Positions 9,726 through 22,080 of a stretch of DNA of 64,000 nt are shown here, piece after piece. A program made the translations under genes and the position numbers. Where the stretch lies: the NCBI RefSeq assembly GCF_000006405.1, contig NW_003201290.1, positions 40,230 through 104,229 of the forward strand, read 5' to 3'. Each line of letters starts with the position of its first letter. Positions within the stretch are counted from its first letter, which is position 1. The notes below the pieces were generated by a model. It made no database searches, had not been told where the DNA came from, and saw only the letters and a list, made by a program, of their open reading frames with translations. Source of the DNA: Perkinsus marinus ATCC 50983 (taxonomy: Eukaryota > Perkinsozoa > Perkinsida > Perkinsidae).

Positions 9726-9860
9726 ATGCGCGTCATACTCGCTGTGGCTGCTCTCATTGCGTTCGTCATGCAAGGATGTGAGAGGTGTCCTGAACCCTGT
9801 CCGTACTGCCTGGGCGTCTGCGTCACAGACGGTAAACACGGCTGCAATTGCATTCTATGA
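9726..9860 (+). CDS. Tiny secreted Cys-rich peptide (44 aa)
   Basis: A 44-codon frame. Residues 1-17 form a clean signal peptide (MRVILAVAALIAFVMQG). The remaining 27 residues contain seven cysteines (positions 18, 21, 25, 28, 32, 40, 42), in the pattern CxxCxxxCxxCxxxC...CxC. Such density of cysteine directly after a signal peptide is unlikely by chance and suggests a disulfide-bonded secreted peptide; an odd cysteine count would allow a dimer. I recognise no family. It stands alone between the 217-bp tandem repeats and the 3' end of IFT80. Whether it is expressed is unknown. Confidence 0.55.
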   Translation: MRVILAVAALIAFVMQGCERCPEPCPYCLGVCVTDGKHGCNCIL

Positions 9861-10807
9861 TATGTCACCCCTACAACATCTCTCATGACCTTGCGAAGGT
9901 GTGTAATGATTTGCTCATGGTTGTAATAAACCAAGCTGTGATAAGATCAAGCAGTGATTCAGCCGCGTTCGTCTCATGAAAAGGCTTACTATTACCTGTC
10001 GCTCATCATCAGGCTTGTCCAGGAGCCTCAAAGTATTGAGGAATTCCTGGATAGTATATTTTGAATATTTGTACACCCGTCCCGTCCAGCGTCGTTCTCT
10101 TGTGGAGTATCAGCATTTGGTCTGCTTTGTCAGACATTCTGGAAAGGCTTTTTTCTTGTCAAACACGAAGCAACCTTGCGTTTCATGAGAGTGAATCATC
10201 AACATTTTTCTAGCAAGGCTGTAGGATGCAGAGGTAAGTCATGATATTTATGAATATATTGCCAGGCAACAGTCGTTGTTGATTTATATCGCTGATTCGT
10301 CCACTATGCTCAACTCCTTCTTCATCAGGAGAGACCTGCTGTCAGCAAGTTGCTGACAGCAACATAAGAAAAAATCTTATACTAAATTCTTGAGTTGGAT
10401 TTGGTGGTTGAGTGTTTGGGTCATCCAGTCCTCGATTACACCTGATCGGTACACGCTCGAGAATAGTCATTGGCCACTTGTTGACCATGCCGTTGGTCGT
10501 CATCAATATGGGAGGTGAAATGATGTAAGTAGTAGTGTTCCGATACGACAACCAGGTATTGATAGCTATTGATAGCGCGTGATCGCCGTCGTGTGTAGTG
10601 AAGGCGTGGGCCATTCCCTTCGTTGTGTGTTCATCCTCTTCCGAACTTTCTATCAGGAAGGATGCCCACGATCGGCTTGGATGTCTCATAATGTGCAACG
10701 GTTGCTCTTAGCGCTTCCACATAGTTGTGGCAAGGATATACTCCCCAACACAAGACAATCGCCACATTGGAAGATGCTCACAGGGTGGATCCATATAAAT
10801 GCGATGT
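9861..10807. other. Intergenic, with one perfect hairpin
   Basis: No gene recognised. At 10337-10361 lies TGCTGTCAGCAA, one base, then TTGCTGACAGCA, a perfect 12-bp inverted repeat. Confidence 0.5.
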
Positions 10808-13800
10808 TCACATGTCAGAATCGGCATTCATCCTTGGGGAGTCAGAAATCTCGAGTGGAAGTGCGGCCTTCGACTGGGTCACTGGCGTATCGACTCCATT
10901 GTTCCTCTCTTCCGCTTTCTCCCGTGCGATTTTGGCCTTCACTGACTGCCAGTCAATCTGAGATCCGCAGACATGAGAGCTCTCTTAGATGAGACACTGG
11001 GGACTCTTGACTACGGGAACTTCTGCTGCGTATCTTTTGAACTTTTCATTATTTTCCGAGTGTTTCATCGCCTCCAGATGCCTCATGCGGTAGGCTAGGA
11101 CAGTATCGACATGAGTACGGTGCTGAACGGCGAGGTCCAGAGCGGCCTCCCAACGATGCAGCCAGATGTTGCTGAAATACGCAGGGGTGTTGAGCTGATA
11201 TCATTTATTTATACAATTTGATCGCCCTGTATATCTTCCTATTTGCGACCAACAACTGTATAGCTTCGTTAGCACGTCTCGACAGAAGCATCATCTCCGC
11301 TTGCTTGACTATCGGGTCTGGCTGGTTCTTAGCGTGTCTCAGCATGGACATCTGAGAATTGAGCTTGGTCCCTGGACGGGGGTATTCTACCCAATACAGC
11401 CGTCGAAATGTCTCATTGCAATTACAAGGTTCATACCTTGCAAACATCAGATATCGCAGCTAGGGCAGTCTCGAGAGTGCCTCCAGCATCATTGACCTTC
11501 ATCACCATCGCAGCCAGCGTGGCCCACAACTCTTTCACTTTAACGTATCTATACCACACCTACGAACAACAAAGACCAGGCCGACAGCGTCTACCTGCAC
11601 AATTTGACAGCCTTATCCCACTGGCCCTTTGCTCTTAGCTTGTACAGTAGAGACGGATAAGGGGACACTGCAGTCATCGATCGACCACCGTAAGGGCTCC
11701 TCAGCACAACACGAGTGCCTATAGTGTGAATCGTCCTTGGCAAGAGTACTGTGCATACCAATGAAGCTTTCCACAGTAGTGTCTCCTATACCCCAGAAGC
11801 CGGCAGAATTTCCTTCTGTTGCGGAAAACTGCCGAGGAATCTCAACAGTCTCTATCGTGAGATTGAGTAGTTGTGGATCAGCTGAAGTAGGGTTGATCAC
11901 CATTAGTAAGACTACGACTCGTACTGAATATACACTGGGGGTAGTTCCACGTGATAATGTGATGGTCGACGATGCCCACAAGCATATCGGTGCTGTCATT
12001 CCACCGGAAACTGGACACCTGTCAAGCGAGGGTAGCCTCGGTAGCACAAGCATAGTTACTGACCATGGCCTTCAGCTTAGGCATCTTCTCCTGTCCAGAT
12101 GTCTTCATCGATAGGTACTGTGGATAGCCAGCAGTGAGCCATAGATCCTGATGGAGGAGTCTTGCGGTTGACCTATGGGCTTCCACTTGGCAAGTACCCC
12201 ATTTTTGTCCAGAAAGGCGAGCTTTCTGTCGGCTACGTCCCCTATCTGGGAGAGGCCAACTTGTGTTACTTCAACTGATCACCACTTCAGAATTTCTGGA
12301 TGAGAAAGCCCTCGATTTCACCATTGTGAGACAGCATCATGGGGCCCTTCCCAGAGGACCCTCCACCAGACGATACAAGGTCATACACGCAGAGGCTACA
12401 TGGGTTCGATGGGTCGACATACCTGTACGAACCAGTGCAACCATAATAGATAGACCGTTAGCCTACACGAGCGTATCCTTCGAAATTGTTACAGTGAGGT
12501 GAGTGAGGAAGTCCAACCTCTGCTGGCTGGAGGGGCGAAGGTAGGACACTGACACAAGCCGTCCATGGGTTGTTTGCTACGACGACAGGAGTGCTCACAT
12601 CTACTCCTCCTATCGTAAGCGTAGATGCCAATGCCCTTAGCATCAACCAGACAGAAGATCTCGCTACACTGGACAATGAGGGAGGTCGGATCTACACTTG
12701 GAAACTCGGCGTGCCATGATCGATCAATTCCGCCACCGTTGAGATCTTCTACAATTGGATTGGTCAACCAGGAAACCGAATCGGCCTCTTCGCCAGTCAT
12801 TCGACGACTGTACCTGACCATAGGACGACTTGCGCTATTCACGAGCTGGGAAGTGATACTACACAAAACACTGAGAAGAAGTGGTCACGATGAGATGACC
12901 GTAGCCTATATGGAGGTCGGTAACTCGATCTGTGAAGTCGATGGTCTCCTCTGACGAGATAACTGCGAAATCTGAGAGTCTTGGAGCCTTCACCTGTCGT
13001 CTCTACGGAGTAGTCCTTTATAACAACACTATGTGCATCAATGAGTACGGCCTCCACATTGAGCCACGAGCAAGTACGGCCGATCACACTGATAGACAAA
13101 CCGCAGCTCTGATACAGGCTGGCCAGCTCTTGCTAAGGACTCAACTCTGCGACTAGGACGGATCCGTCTCCCATACCCATGATCAGCTGAGTACCATCCG
13201 GACTCCAGCAGAGGGCGAACGGAGAGCTCCCCCCGGGACTCGTATTGCCGCATTGTTGATACAGGGCATGATCGAGACCAGAGAGGTTGGTGTCTGTTAG
13301 AGAAATCGAGTAATAGTAGAGAAAAGCAGAGCCAGGACCAATGTGAGAAAAATATGCACATGGTCAACTACATGTGTTGATGATGACAACAAGGGAATCC
13401 TCGTTGGTTTTTGCACATTCCTACCGAATTCGTATGTGAATTTATATGGGGAACTCCTAAGCTCAGGCGAGGAAACATTCCCATTGCACTGCCCATAACT
13501 CACGTGAATGCCCCCATCCAGTAGCATCACATAACTTGATCATATCGGATACTCCAACAGCTAGGAGTTTGCCATTGGGAGCCCACTGAACCGCTGTAGC
13601 AGCATGCTCCAGTGGATCACTGCGATACAGTAGCTGTCCTGTTGCCTGCCATATACGGTATCTGCCGTACCCGTCTCGACAACCACAGTGAGGCCGACAG
13701 GTTACCTGCAGTCCTCACTGCCCGATACTATGAGCTTTGTGACGGGACTCCAGTCTAAACAGAGCACCTAGGATGAGTTGATGGTGTGGTATGGCAAGAG

Positions 13801-14644
13801 GAGAATTACTTCACCACAAGGAGTGCCTTCCGATCCGCTATCGACGGCTTTCCACTGGATGAGACCGCGACCAGCCACGAGAGTCTTCAAATAAATTGAT
13901 GGCCCACATGTAAACCTTCGAGACCCTCTTGTTGTGATCTCACGAATGTCATCCATCTACTCACGCTATAGTCTCGCTATCAGGGGACCAAGCGGCACTA
14001 ACTACCGCTGTTGACACTTGTGCTAGCTGTGAACGGATCATACCGGTGCGAGACCAGACCTGGACTCGACGAATGGAATGTCCGATATCATAGGATAGGA
14101 AGGACCTTCACAGTTCCATCCTCACCACAGGAACAGAGTAATTGGCCCTCATGGTCCCAACGGAGGTAAGTTACGGATCCCCTAAGCTTAACATCTCGCC
14201 ATGTTGTGTCCGAGTCGCAGCAGCAGCTCACGCATGCTTCTGTTGAGCTCTTCTCTCCTCTTTCCCTGATGTACTGTTGATGAACCGAATGCTACCGTCG
14301 GAGCATCCCAACACCATCGTCTCGTCACCTTATACGATGGTCATATCAGAATGACCACAGGGATGCTACCTCGATAAGCAGCCATTGTGGTGATATGAGA
14401 GTCTACTGTGCAGAGCTCGCCAAGTAGAGTGCCCTGAGGGGATTGTCGATGATAATACAGCTGACCGAGGGTGACCAAGTACATCCTTCTGGTGCCAACG
14501 GAGGACCCTTTGATCGTCTCCTGCAGATATGATCTCTGCCACACCCCCCGTATGGGAACTAGCTGCCTTTAGAGCTACTCCGGTACACATGCCTCGATGA
14601 CCCTCGCCATCAGTGCTCGTAAGATTGCGAACAGCAAAACGCAT
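10808..14644 (-). CDS. IFT80: Intraflagellar transport protein 80 (IFT-B WD40/TPR subunit)
   Basis: Subunit of the IFT-B train that carries cargo along cilia and flagella. The start at 14644 gives MRFAVRNL, matching the MRLKISLL start of known IFT80, followed by a WD-repeat segment (EIISAGDDQRVLRWH). Middle exons match the second propeller (SLIVQCSEIFCLVDAKGIGIYAY near 12.6 kb). C-terminal helical exons are the clearest: ANEAIQLLVANRKIYRAIK, NIWLHRWEAALDLAVQHRT, VDTVLAYRMRHLEAMKHSE, and IDWQSVKAKIAREKAEER before a TGA at 10808-10810. Introns are short; one of 43 nt separates RAIK from NIWLHRWEA. One intron (about 13.3-13.5 kb) holds a dispersed repeat. It implies a flagellated stage. Confidence 0.85.
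13325..13475 (-). repeat. Dispersed ~140-bp repeat, copy 1
   Basis: In minus orientation, inside IFT80. It shares CATATGAATTCGG-type and ACCAAC-rich stretches and the diagnostic end CATGTAGTTGACCATGTGCA with five other copies (17.8, 23.2, 29.6, 35.9 and 48.4 kb). Confidence 0.75.
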
Positions 14645-15554
14645 GGTGGAGGAATAGGTGTGACTGACTTGAAGTTGCATCGTTTTTGTATTTGGTATAC
14701 GCTGAGCTCATCTGAGATTGTGCGCGATGCTCGACTCATACTAGCACTGAACAGATTGACCAACAGAAGACTATCGAGGATGGAAAACGGTATGTTCATA
14801 CCGTTGCAATTATACGTTAGAAAATACTCAGATTACGCGAGGCGAACACGGTACGTGTGCGAAAATGAGGGGCGCTGTAATGAGTTTCTCCCAGGGAGAA
14901 TCTTTGTCGACATGTGAGTAACCATCAACGCAAATGCCTCCCGTGCTACCCTCAGAGCAGTTTGCACAGCCGCTAAGTAAGTTGTCTAGCAGGTTGAGCT
15001 CCTACACTTCACGTTCACCATCACAACTATAACCGACTGTACCGGCTTCCACACGCTACCCGTAGTTGGGAATGATACCACACCTAGCAGGAACTCAGAT
15101 CAGGGCTATCCAATGCAGTTCATTATTAAACACATTGTATCATTGGATGTAAAACTCGTGCAGACTCTCCCTACTATAGGGAATCCACTTCCACATCTGT
15201 TGCCAAGTTTGGTTGATAACCACCGCTCCCAGCGAGATGCCAAGTTCAACAACAGCAGCAACACGAGTGTGATAGATTAGTGTCAACGATTAATTCCATC
15301 GCCAAATGCCATACGATAAGATCTTCAACTATAAAACAACAACACTACATATCCCTTATATTACTAGGCATGCATGATAGGATGATTTTTATGAAATTAA
15401 CGAGTAAAATTACCCATACGAAACTACATGATAATTGTGGTATGGGATCAATCTAAATCACATAATGCAGCTTCCCATGGTCTCCACAATCGATATCTGA
15501 CTAGTGAAGTAAGAGTGTGGAGTACCTCAACAAACAGCCCACCTACAGTTGCTA
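14645..15554. other. Intergenic between IFT80 and RNR1
   Basis: 5' flank of IFT80 and 3' flank of the reductase. No gene or RNA recognised; AT-rich around 15290-15430. Confidence 0.5.
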
Positions 15555-18500
15555 TCAGCCGCTGCAGACGATGCAGGTTTCCTCGTCCTCCTGTACCTAG
15601 ACAGCAATACCCCACTCTACCCTAACCATAGCCAAAGACCACCAAGCGGCTCTAGATTGAGAATATATGTGAAAAGCATACTTGGCGTCATATGTTCGCT
15701 ATATTGTGCCAAGGGCCGATAATGTATACTCAGTATTGCCCCAATCAGGTACACTGTCTACTATCACTACTCATTTCCTTAAAATCTCAGTCTAGGAGAA
15801 AAACATTGGCGGACGACTCTTCCTAGTGGAAACTAAAATATTCACGTTTGACATGGTAAAGCGTTTATCAGCTCCAACTGGTGCCCTCACCCCGTGCTAC
15901 ATATTGAGGTTTCAAAGGTGACGACCTGGGCTTCAAGGGTGACTCCACTGTAACCTTCTTAGCATCCAAAGTGAACTGTATGGCATCAGCAGCAGCCTTC
16001 GTACGTAGATAATATCTTGAGACCATGCGTGACCAACTTCCCTGTGGAGCTGATGCACGTACTGTCCAGTTTTCAATCCCAATTTCCAGCCATAGAAGTG
16101 CATGGAGGAGAGCTTGGCATTGGTACAGTTGGTCATGTGTATATTCAGTGACTGAGATTGGTCAATATACCTATGAAGTGATATCACTGAGCTCATTCAA
16201 TCACATGCAAGCCTACGGTCCTCGCCCAGCAGCCATGTCCAGGATTTTCTTCTGTTTGATCTCCCAAACCGTCTTATAGAGGTCCTATGAGACGAACATG
16301 ACCATGCACAACTATAACATTCCCAGATCGAGTTGAAGTATAATTTTTTACCCATTTGGTTGATGTTAAGCCTTTTTCGTTAACATTTTTCCAAGGCTTT
16401 AATAAAATATCAACAAAAATAGTGCTATACCCGGTTTATTCGAAAGTTTACGAGTTTTATTTCACCAAAGACCTGCGCAGGGTAAACCATCAACCAAATG
16501 GGTGAAAAATTCAACTTGCCAGTAAAAAATTAAGTAAAATTAGTAAAAATTAATTTGACCTGGAAATGATGTAGTATTAACTCACCTGGATTTCCGAAGG
16601 GATCTCCTCTACACCTTGGACCGATCCCTTCTTCCTGATGATCTTATCCTTGATCTCGTCGTTCCACAAGCCTAGCTCCATAAGGTCATCCACTAGATGA
16701 CGGTTCACTTGCACAAACTCACCAGCGAGCACCTAAGTTACAGAGTGATATCGCTAATAAATCGATCAATAACTCCTACACGGCGAACGTATATGTTCTG
16801 GGTATAGGGCTCGAAAGCCTCGTTGTTTCCAAGTATTTGCGCAGTACCTGTACAGAGCAGCCATCTGACGGTGCATACAATGGTGGAACTCACTAGCAGT
16901 AGGCATGGGCGCAATCAACAATGAGTTACGCATGCCGTTCTTCTTGATCTCCTCTTTCAACGAGGCCCAGTCCCACCTACCCGAATCGGGTATTACATCT
17001 ACAACAGAATGCGCAACTACGACTGACCACAGTAATGCCCAATGTTGTTACCCCACATATCGAACTGGAGGATGCCCTCACTCGCGGGGCTACCTTGGAA
17101 CGTTTCGTAAGGTCTACCGCCAAAAATACAATACACTCGGCAATCGACACGTAACAACTCACCCATCCCTCTTCGCGAGTTCCATACTAGCTTCACACGC
17201 GGCATGATAAATAGTCTCAAAAATATCATTGTTCAACTTCAATGCCTCCGGAGATTCATATGGGTAGCGCATGAGCAGGAATGCATCAGCGAGGCCCTAA
17301 CCAGCTAACAACAGTGAATAAAGCGAGCCAATATGCAATATACCTGAACGCCAATACCGATTGGCCTATGGCGCATGTTGCTCTTCCTGGCCTCTGGCAC
17401 AGGGTAGTAGTTCCGGTCAATCACCTACCACAATAGTCACCGCTTGCAAAGGGGATTGGCCCCACCTTGTTGAGATTTTTGGTCACCACCTTTGCTACTC
17501 GATGAAGACGGTCAAAATCATAAGTGCCTGCTACAGCATATCAAACTAGTCCTAGTGCGATCGATGAACTACGGGTCTTTTTATCAACGAACATGTTCAG
17601 GGCGATTGAGGCCAGATTGCACACAGCCACTTCATCAGAGCTGGTGTACCTGCCAGAACTCCATAACGAAAACCGCAATTCAATTGCTGTACTACTCGAT
17701 GATCTCACAGCACAAGTTGGAACATCTGATGGTCCCGAGGTTTTTCTGGTTGCTTTTACGATTGGCCGAATCCTTGTATCTGCAATCAAGTGAGTAGTGC
17801 TAGAATACATATCTGGTTTCCTCTGCTGAGCTCAGGAGTTTCCAAAGCTAGACGAATTTGGAAAGAAGTGTACAGAAACCAATGAAAATTCCCCGAAATT
17901 TCCTCATTTTTTTACCAACACATGTAGTTGACCATGTGCATATTTTCCTACACCGGCAGCAGGTTCAAAAAATTGCAAATATTTATCCCATCGGAGAACC
18001 AACTTACAGCATATACGGAATGCCGGTCTCTTGTTGAGATTCGAGGATTTTGAACCACAGTGACTGAGCCTTCACCGTTTTCCGACCAATACCATCCTTC
18101 TCGTACTTCTCATACAATGCCTCGAACTCTTCACCGTATCTGCCGATCGAGATACCAACGATCACAGACCTGCAATGCTCCACGTACGTATCCTGCAAGC
18201 CAGGAGCTTCATTCGGGCAGAACAATGTCCAGTCACCGTTAGCCATAACACGCTTCATAAAGAGATCAGGAATCTGAGGACCTCATTAGCCTTCAACTAA
18301 CAAGGTAGGCAAAAGCATACCCATAGTGCATAGAAAAGGTCGCGAGCACGATGCTCCTCCTTGCCATGGTTTTTCTTCAAATCAAGGAACTCGAACACGT
18401 CAGCATGCCACGGTTCCAAGTACACTGCAAAGGACCCCTTCCTCTTGCCTCCACCTACAAGAACACCATCACCTCTCATCAACCGAGCGTATCCTGTCAC

Positions 18501-19670
18501 CTTGATCCACATATCTCGCAGTATCGTTGAAAACACGAAGCATCGGGACTATACCATTCGAGAACCCATTCGTTCCTCGGATGTAACTCTCTGTAGCTCT
18601 AATACCCGTGATAGCAACTCCAATGCCCCCAGCAGTCTTCGATATCATCGCACCTAGTTCACATATACCTCTTCCTGTGAATCCACGATCCTCAGCTTAC
18701 ACTGTTTCAAAGTGTCATAAATACCCTCGATCGAGTCCTCCTTGATCGAAAGTAAAAAGCAGCTGGACATCTGCGGGTGAGGGGTACCCGAGTTGAACAA
18801 TGTAGGAGTCGCGTGAGTGAATACTCTCGTTGACATCAAAGCATATCTAATGCCAGCAACAAGGCGAACCCTCTAGAGCAGTAAACCAGCAACCCTTTTA
18901 CGTCTCTATTGCCGCGTCCACATCATCACCATGTATGCCTACTGCCACCCTCATGATCATATGCTGTGGTCGCTCAATACAAGTCTTATCAGAAGGTCGT
19001 TTCAACAGATACGATCGCTCCAAGGTCTTGAAGCCGAAATAGTCATAGTCGAAATCACGATCATAGTCAATCGCCTATCACCAATATCATTCCACACAAT
19101 CGCGTTGAAACCGTGTCACCTTATCGAGCTTATCAGCATTCATCTTGACTATGTTATAAACCTCCTCGCTGACCAAAGGACTAGACCGTCCACGACTATC
19201 TGTGATGTTGTACAACTCAGTGATCTGATTATCATCAGCTACAACCAACTATAATACCACTCCACCCACCGTTTCTGAGAAGCTCTCGTGAGTGTTCTTA
19301 TGCAGATTGCTCACAGCGATCCTGGCAGCCAACGTGGAAAAGTCCGGATGCACTTGCGACATGTAAGCACACGTTTCAGCCGCTAACGAGTCCAGCTCCT
19401 GAAACAAATCAATATCGATGACCTCTGACACAGGCATTAGCCCAGCATCCCACCGTAGTAGTGACACCCGGGTAGATTCCTTCAGCAACCTTCTGAGTGA
19501 TCTGGGTCACATCCACATAGTCCTCATTGAGGCCTCTAGTCAACGGACGAATCCTCTACCAAAAACGCGAATCGTCACAACAGAGATTCCACACCAGGAC
19601 ACACCTTGGTGATCTTATCGAATTGCACATCGGCCTTCTGCCCATTACGTTTGATTACGTACATAACCAT
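15555..19670 (-). CDS. RNR1: Ribonucleoside-diphosphate reductase large subunit (class Ia)
   Basis: Catalytic alpha subunit that reduces ribonucleotides to deoxyribonucleotides with an R2 partner. The start at 19670 gives [20 protein letters not shown]. Later exons give the ATP-cone and N-terminal domain ([19 protein letters not shown]), [21 protein letters not shown], the [18 protein letters not shown] segment, the catalytic SNLCCEII (Asn, Cys, Glu) followed by [18 protein letters not shown], and [11 protein letters not shown]. The last exon (about 15555-15591) encodes [11 protein letters not shown], supplying the C-terminal redox CxxC. A stop appears at 15868 if the preceding exon is read through, so splicing to this small exon is required. 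Introns include a MITE and a dispersed repeat. Confidence 0.93.
16342..16512. mobile_element. MITE with ~24-bp terminal inverted repeats
   Basis: AATTTTTTACCCATTTGGTT at 16342 and following, continuing GATG, is mirrored by CATCAACCAAATGGGTGAAA at 16488-16507, with one mismatch in about 24 bp. The ~120-bp centre is AT-rich and non-coding. It lies in an intron of the reductase gene. No target-site duplication is obvious. Confidence 0.75.
17827..17956 (+). repeat. Dispersed ~140-bp repeat, copy 2
   Basis: Plus orientation, within a long intron of the reductase gene. Begins CTGAGCTCAGGAGTTTCC, ends with CATGTAGTTGACCATGTGCA followed by TATTTTCC. Confidence 0.8.
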
Positions 19671-20281
19671 CTTCGAGTGAGTTTTCAAACCAACAACAGA
19701 ACCAACACATCCCTATTAAACAGCCCCTCTCAACCCAACATATGCTGATCCAGCGCATTAAATAGTTCCCCGATAGGATGATACACTCGCGCTCACTCGC
19801 CTTGCCACAGCATCAGTACGACAACAAGCTCGAACGCGACACTCCTCGCCCCATTGAAGAATGGATAAAAACACTAGTTCACTAATTCTTCGAGGAAATC
19901 GCCATACACTCTCCAACACATGGCCAGAAGCAGATCGTCCAATGACAGACCTAAACCCTCCTCGTCAACTCCAGGACAAGTCAAACCGGCTACCTCTCGT
20001 GAATTTACATACTACTCAAACCAAATTAGGATATAAACCACAGTATTGCATTCCAGAAAAAGTACAATTACAAAGGATACACACATCGGAAACCGTTCAA
20101 CCGTAGAGGGTAGGCACTGGAACAAGTTCCAGGGCTACACTGTGGTCACGACTGGGAGGAGGAAAGCTGCACTCAAGCTATATAATATACTCTCGACGAT
20201 CTACTTCTTAGTAGTGTGAAAGTGGTCACTGTAATACCTACATAGAAAGCAGTCGATGGAAATTGACCAGCGGGGAAGACC
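19671..20281. other. Intergenic between RNR1 and ISD11
   Basis: 5' flank of the reductase and 3' flank of the ISD11 gene. No feature recognised. Confidence 0.5.
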
Positions 20282-20580
20282 TTACAAGTCAGCAATGTAA
20301 CTCTGTCGGTCAAGGACTGCGAAGTTCTTCTCCTGCTCCTTGAGAAATTCAGGCTCCTGCGATTTTCGGGTCGCCTCATCAAGCGCCGCGAAACGGTTGA
20401 AATCCGAGTGGGTCTAAAGAAGGTATGCTCAAAACAGAGTGGATAATTACAGCTTACGATTCGCTCAAAGTACTGCTTGAAATTATGGTCATTGAAACGG
20501 GAAGCTGCCCCCATGCATCTAGTGAACATAGTCTTCACCGCGGGCGATAGCGCATCCAACTTAGCCGGCAACATTGACAT
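20282..20580 (-). CDS. LYRM4: ISD11/LYRM4-like iron-sulfur biogenesis protein
   Basis: Small LYR-family partner that stabilises the mitochondrial cysteine desulfurase for Fe-S cluster assembly. Two exons with a 44-nt GT-AG intron at 20414-20457 give about 84 aa: an N-terminal helix VKTMFTRCMGAASRFNDHNF resembling the LYR-helix region of ISD11, then RFAALDEATRKS and a C-terminal LKEQEKNFAVLDRQSYIADL resembling its RRQVHIGQLY end. The strict L-Y-R tripeptide is replaced (M-F-T-R). The start at 20580 is the ATG nearest the conserved region; the frame is open further upstream. Another LYR-family member is possible. Confidence 0.6.
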
Positions 20581-20694
20581 TAATGATGATGAAATCGGAA
20601 GAAAACAATGTAATTTTCTAGCGGCAGATATAAATCGTTGGCGGCGCTGTATTAAGCGCGCGCCCGAGCGATCGATTTCACGATAGGATAGACC

Positions 20695-20988
20695 ATGTTT
20701 ATTAGACATCAAGTAGCAGACGGCTATCCAATAATTGCCGTGAAAGACACCCCTTTCATTCTGGAGGGACCCTGGCTGGCCCGCGAGTCGCCACTGGCGA
20801 CCCTCGAAATGTTAGAGCTCATGCAGAAAGTGAGGACCGTGATGGAAGATAGAGGGCATCGAATAAAGCATCATCGCGATATTCTAGTTGTTAAAACTGT
20901 AATGCAACGACAGTCCAAAATTCACTCAGCCGTACTCATCGTTGGTGATTCGGATCATGTCACCTACCCATCATCATCATTGTATTAA
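20695..20988 (+). CDS. Hypothetical protein (97 aa)
   Basis: Single-exon frame divergent from the ISD11 gene, starting at an ATG. It is moderately charged (LEMLELMQKVRTVMEDRGHR) with no signal peptide or membrane segment. It ends in a short Ser-rich tail within a TCA repeat. I recognise no family, and it may be chance or one exon of a longer gene. Confidence 0.35.
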   Translation: MFIRHQVADGYPIIAVKDTPFILEGPWLARESPLATLEMLELMQKVRTVMEDRGHRIKHHRDILVVKTVMQRQSKIHSAVLIVGDSDHVTYPSSSLY

Positions 20989-21128
20989 TAACAAGTCGAC
21001 ATATGTAGCGCTGAAGTACATCTCACGTTAGGAGAGTTGACTACAAATACTAAGTAACAGTAACGTTATGAGCTCAATATGGGCATAATGCACCAGTGCT
21101 CCTCCTCCTCCTCCTCCTCATCTTCCTT

Positions 21129-22020
21129 CTACTCCTCATTGCGCTTCCTCTTGGGGCTCCAATTAGAGAACGGTCTACAGCAGCAAGATTCATCGTTACA
21201 TTCTTGGGTCGTCTTCAGGCAACGTATGCCGATCTCCTTGAAAACCTTACGGGGACCTTCAGGGAAGTCAACCATACTGAAACCCAGTTCGCCGACTTCC
21301 CCTAGATACACGCTAGGGCCTGCTGTACCTACCCATCGTGCTGCACACTATCAGTGATTCGAGCCCCTTACCATCATCCCTATCATAACCAACCAGAAAG
21401 TCGAAGCGGTTGGCTGGACTGCCGTAGACACTTTCAGTGTCCATCCACTTGTAGAATTGGTCAATAATGTGGTAACAAATTCGCTCCACTTCTTGTAGCC
21501 TTGGCACATCACCACGGAACCATTTCTTCGCGGCCTCAGCAGTTTTCGTCTCGTGCTCGAAATCGATAAAGAGACCGGCTGAGTTCACAGCTCTGAATCT
21601 GAAAATACATGCAACTGGTGAATGTAATGACGAGAATAGGGAATACCTCGTATAAAGGATCCGCTCAACTTTGCCATTTACAACGAACATCCGCAGTTCC
21701 AGATCCACAGGCACCCTCTGCTGCACAAACACAGAGTCAACCTTACAGCCCTTCTGCTCGAACAGATCCAGCATTTGATAAGAGAGCTCTCCGATATTAT
21801 CACAAGTTCTGAAGAAAGTATGGTATGAAGTAGACTAGACACCGACATTAAAAGCATCACCTAACATCAGCAGCCTCCCAGGAATACCCCAGCTTAGCAA
21901 TAGCGCCTCGAGGAAGGGGCTTCTTCTTCTGCACCCCACCACTGGTCATATCACACAAGGCTGATAGCCGCTCCCAAGTGAGCTGAACACACAAGGCATA
22001 GGCGTCTACTACTACTACTA

Positions 22021-22080
<60 letters not shown>

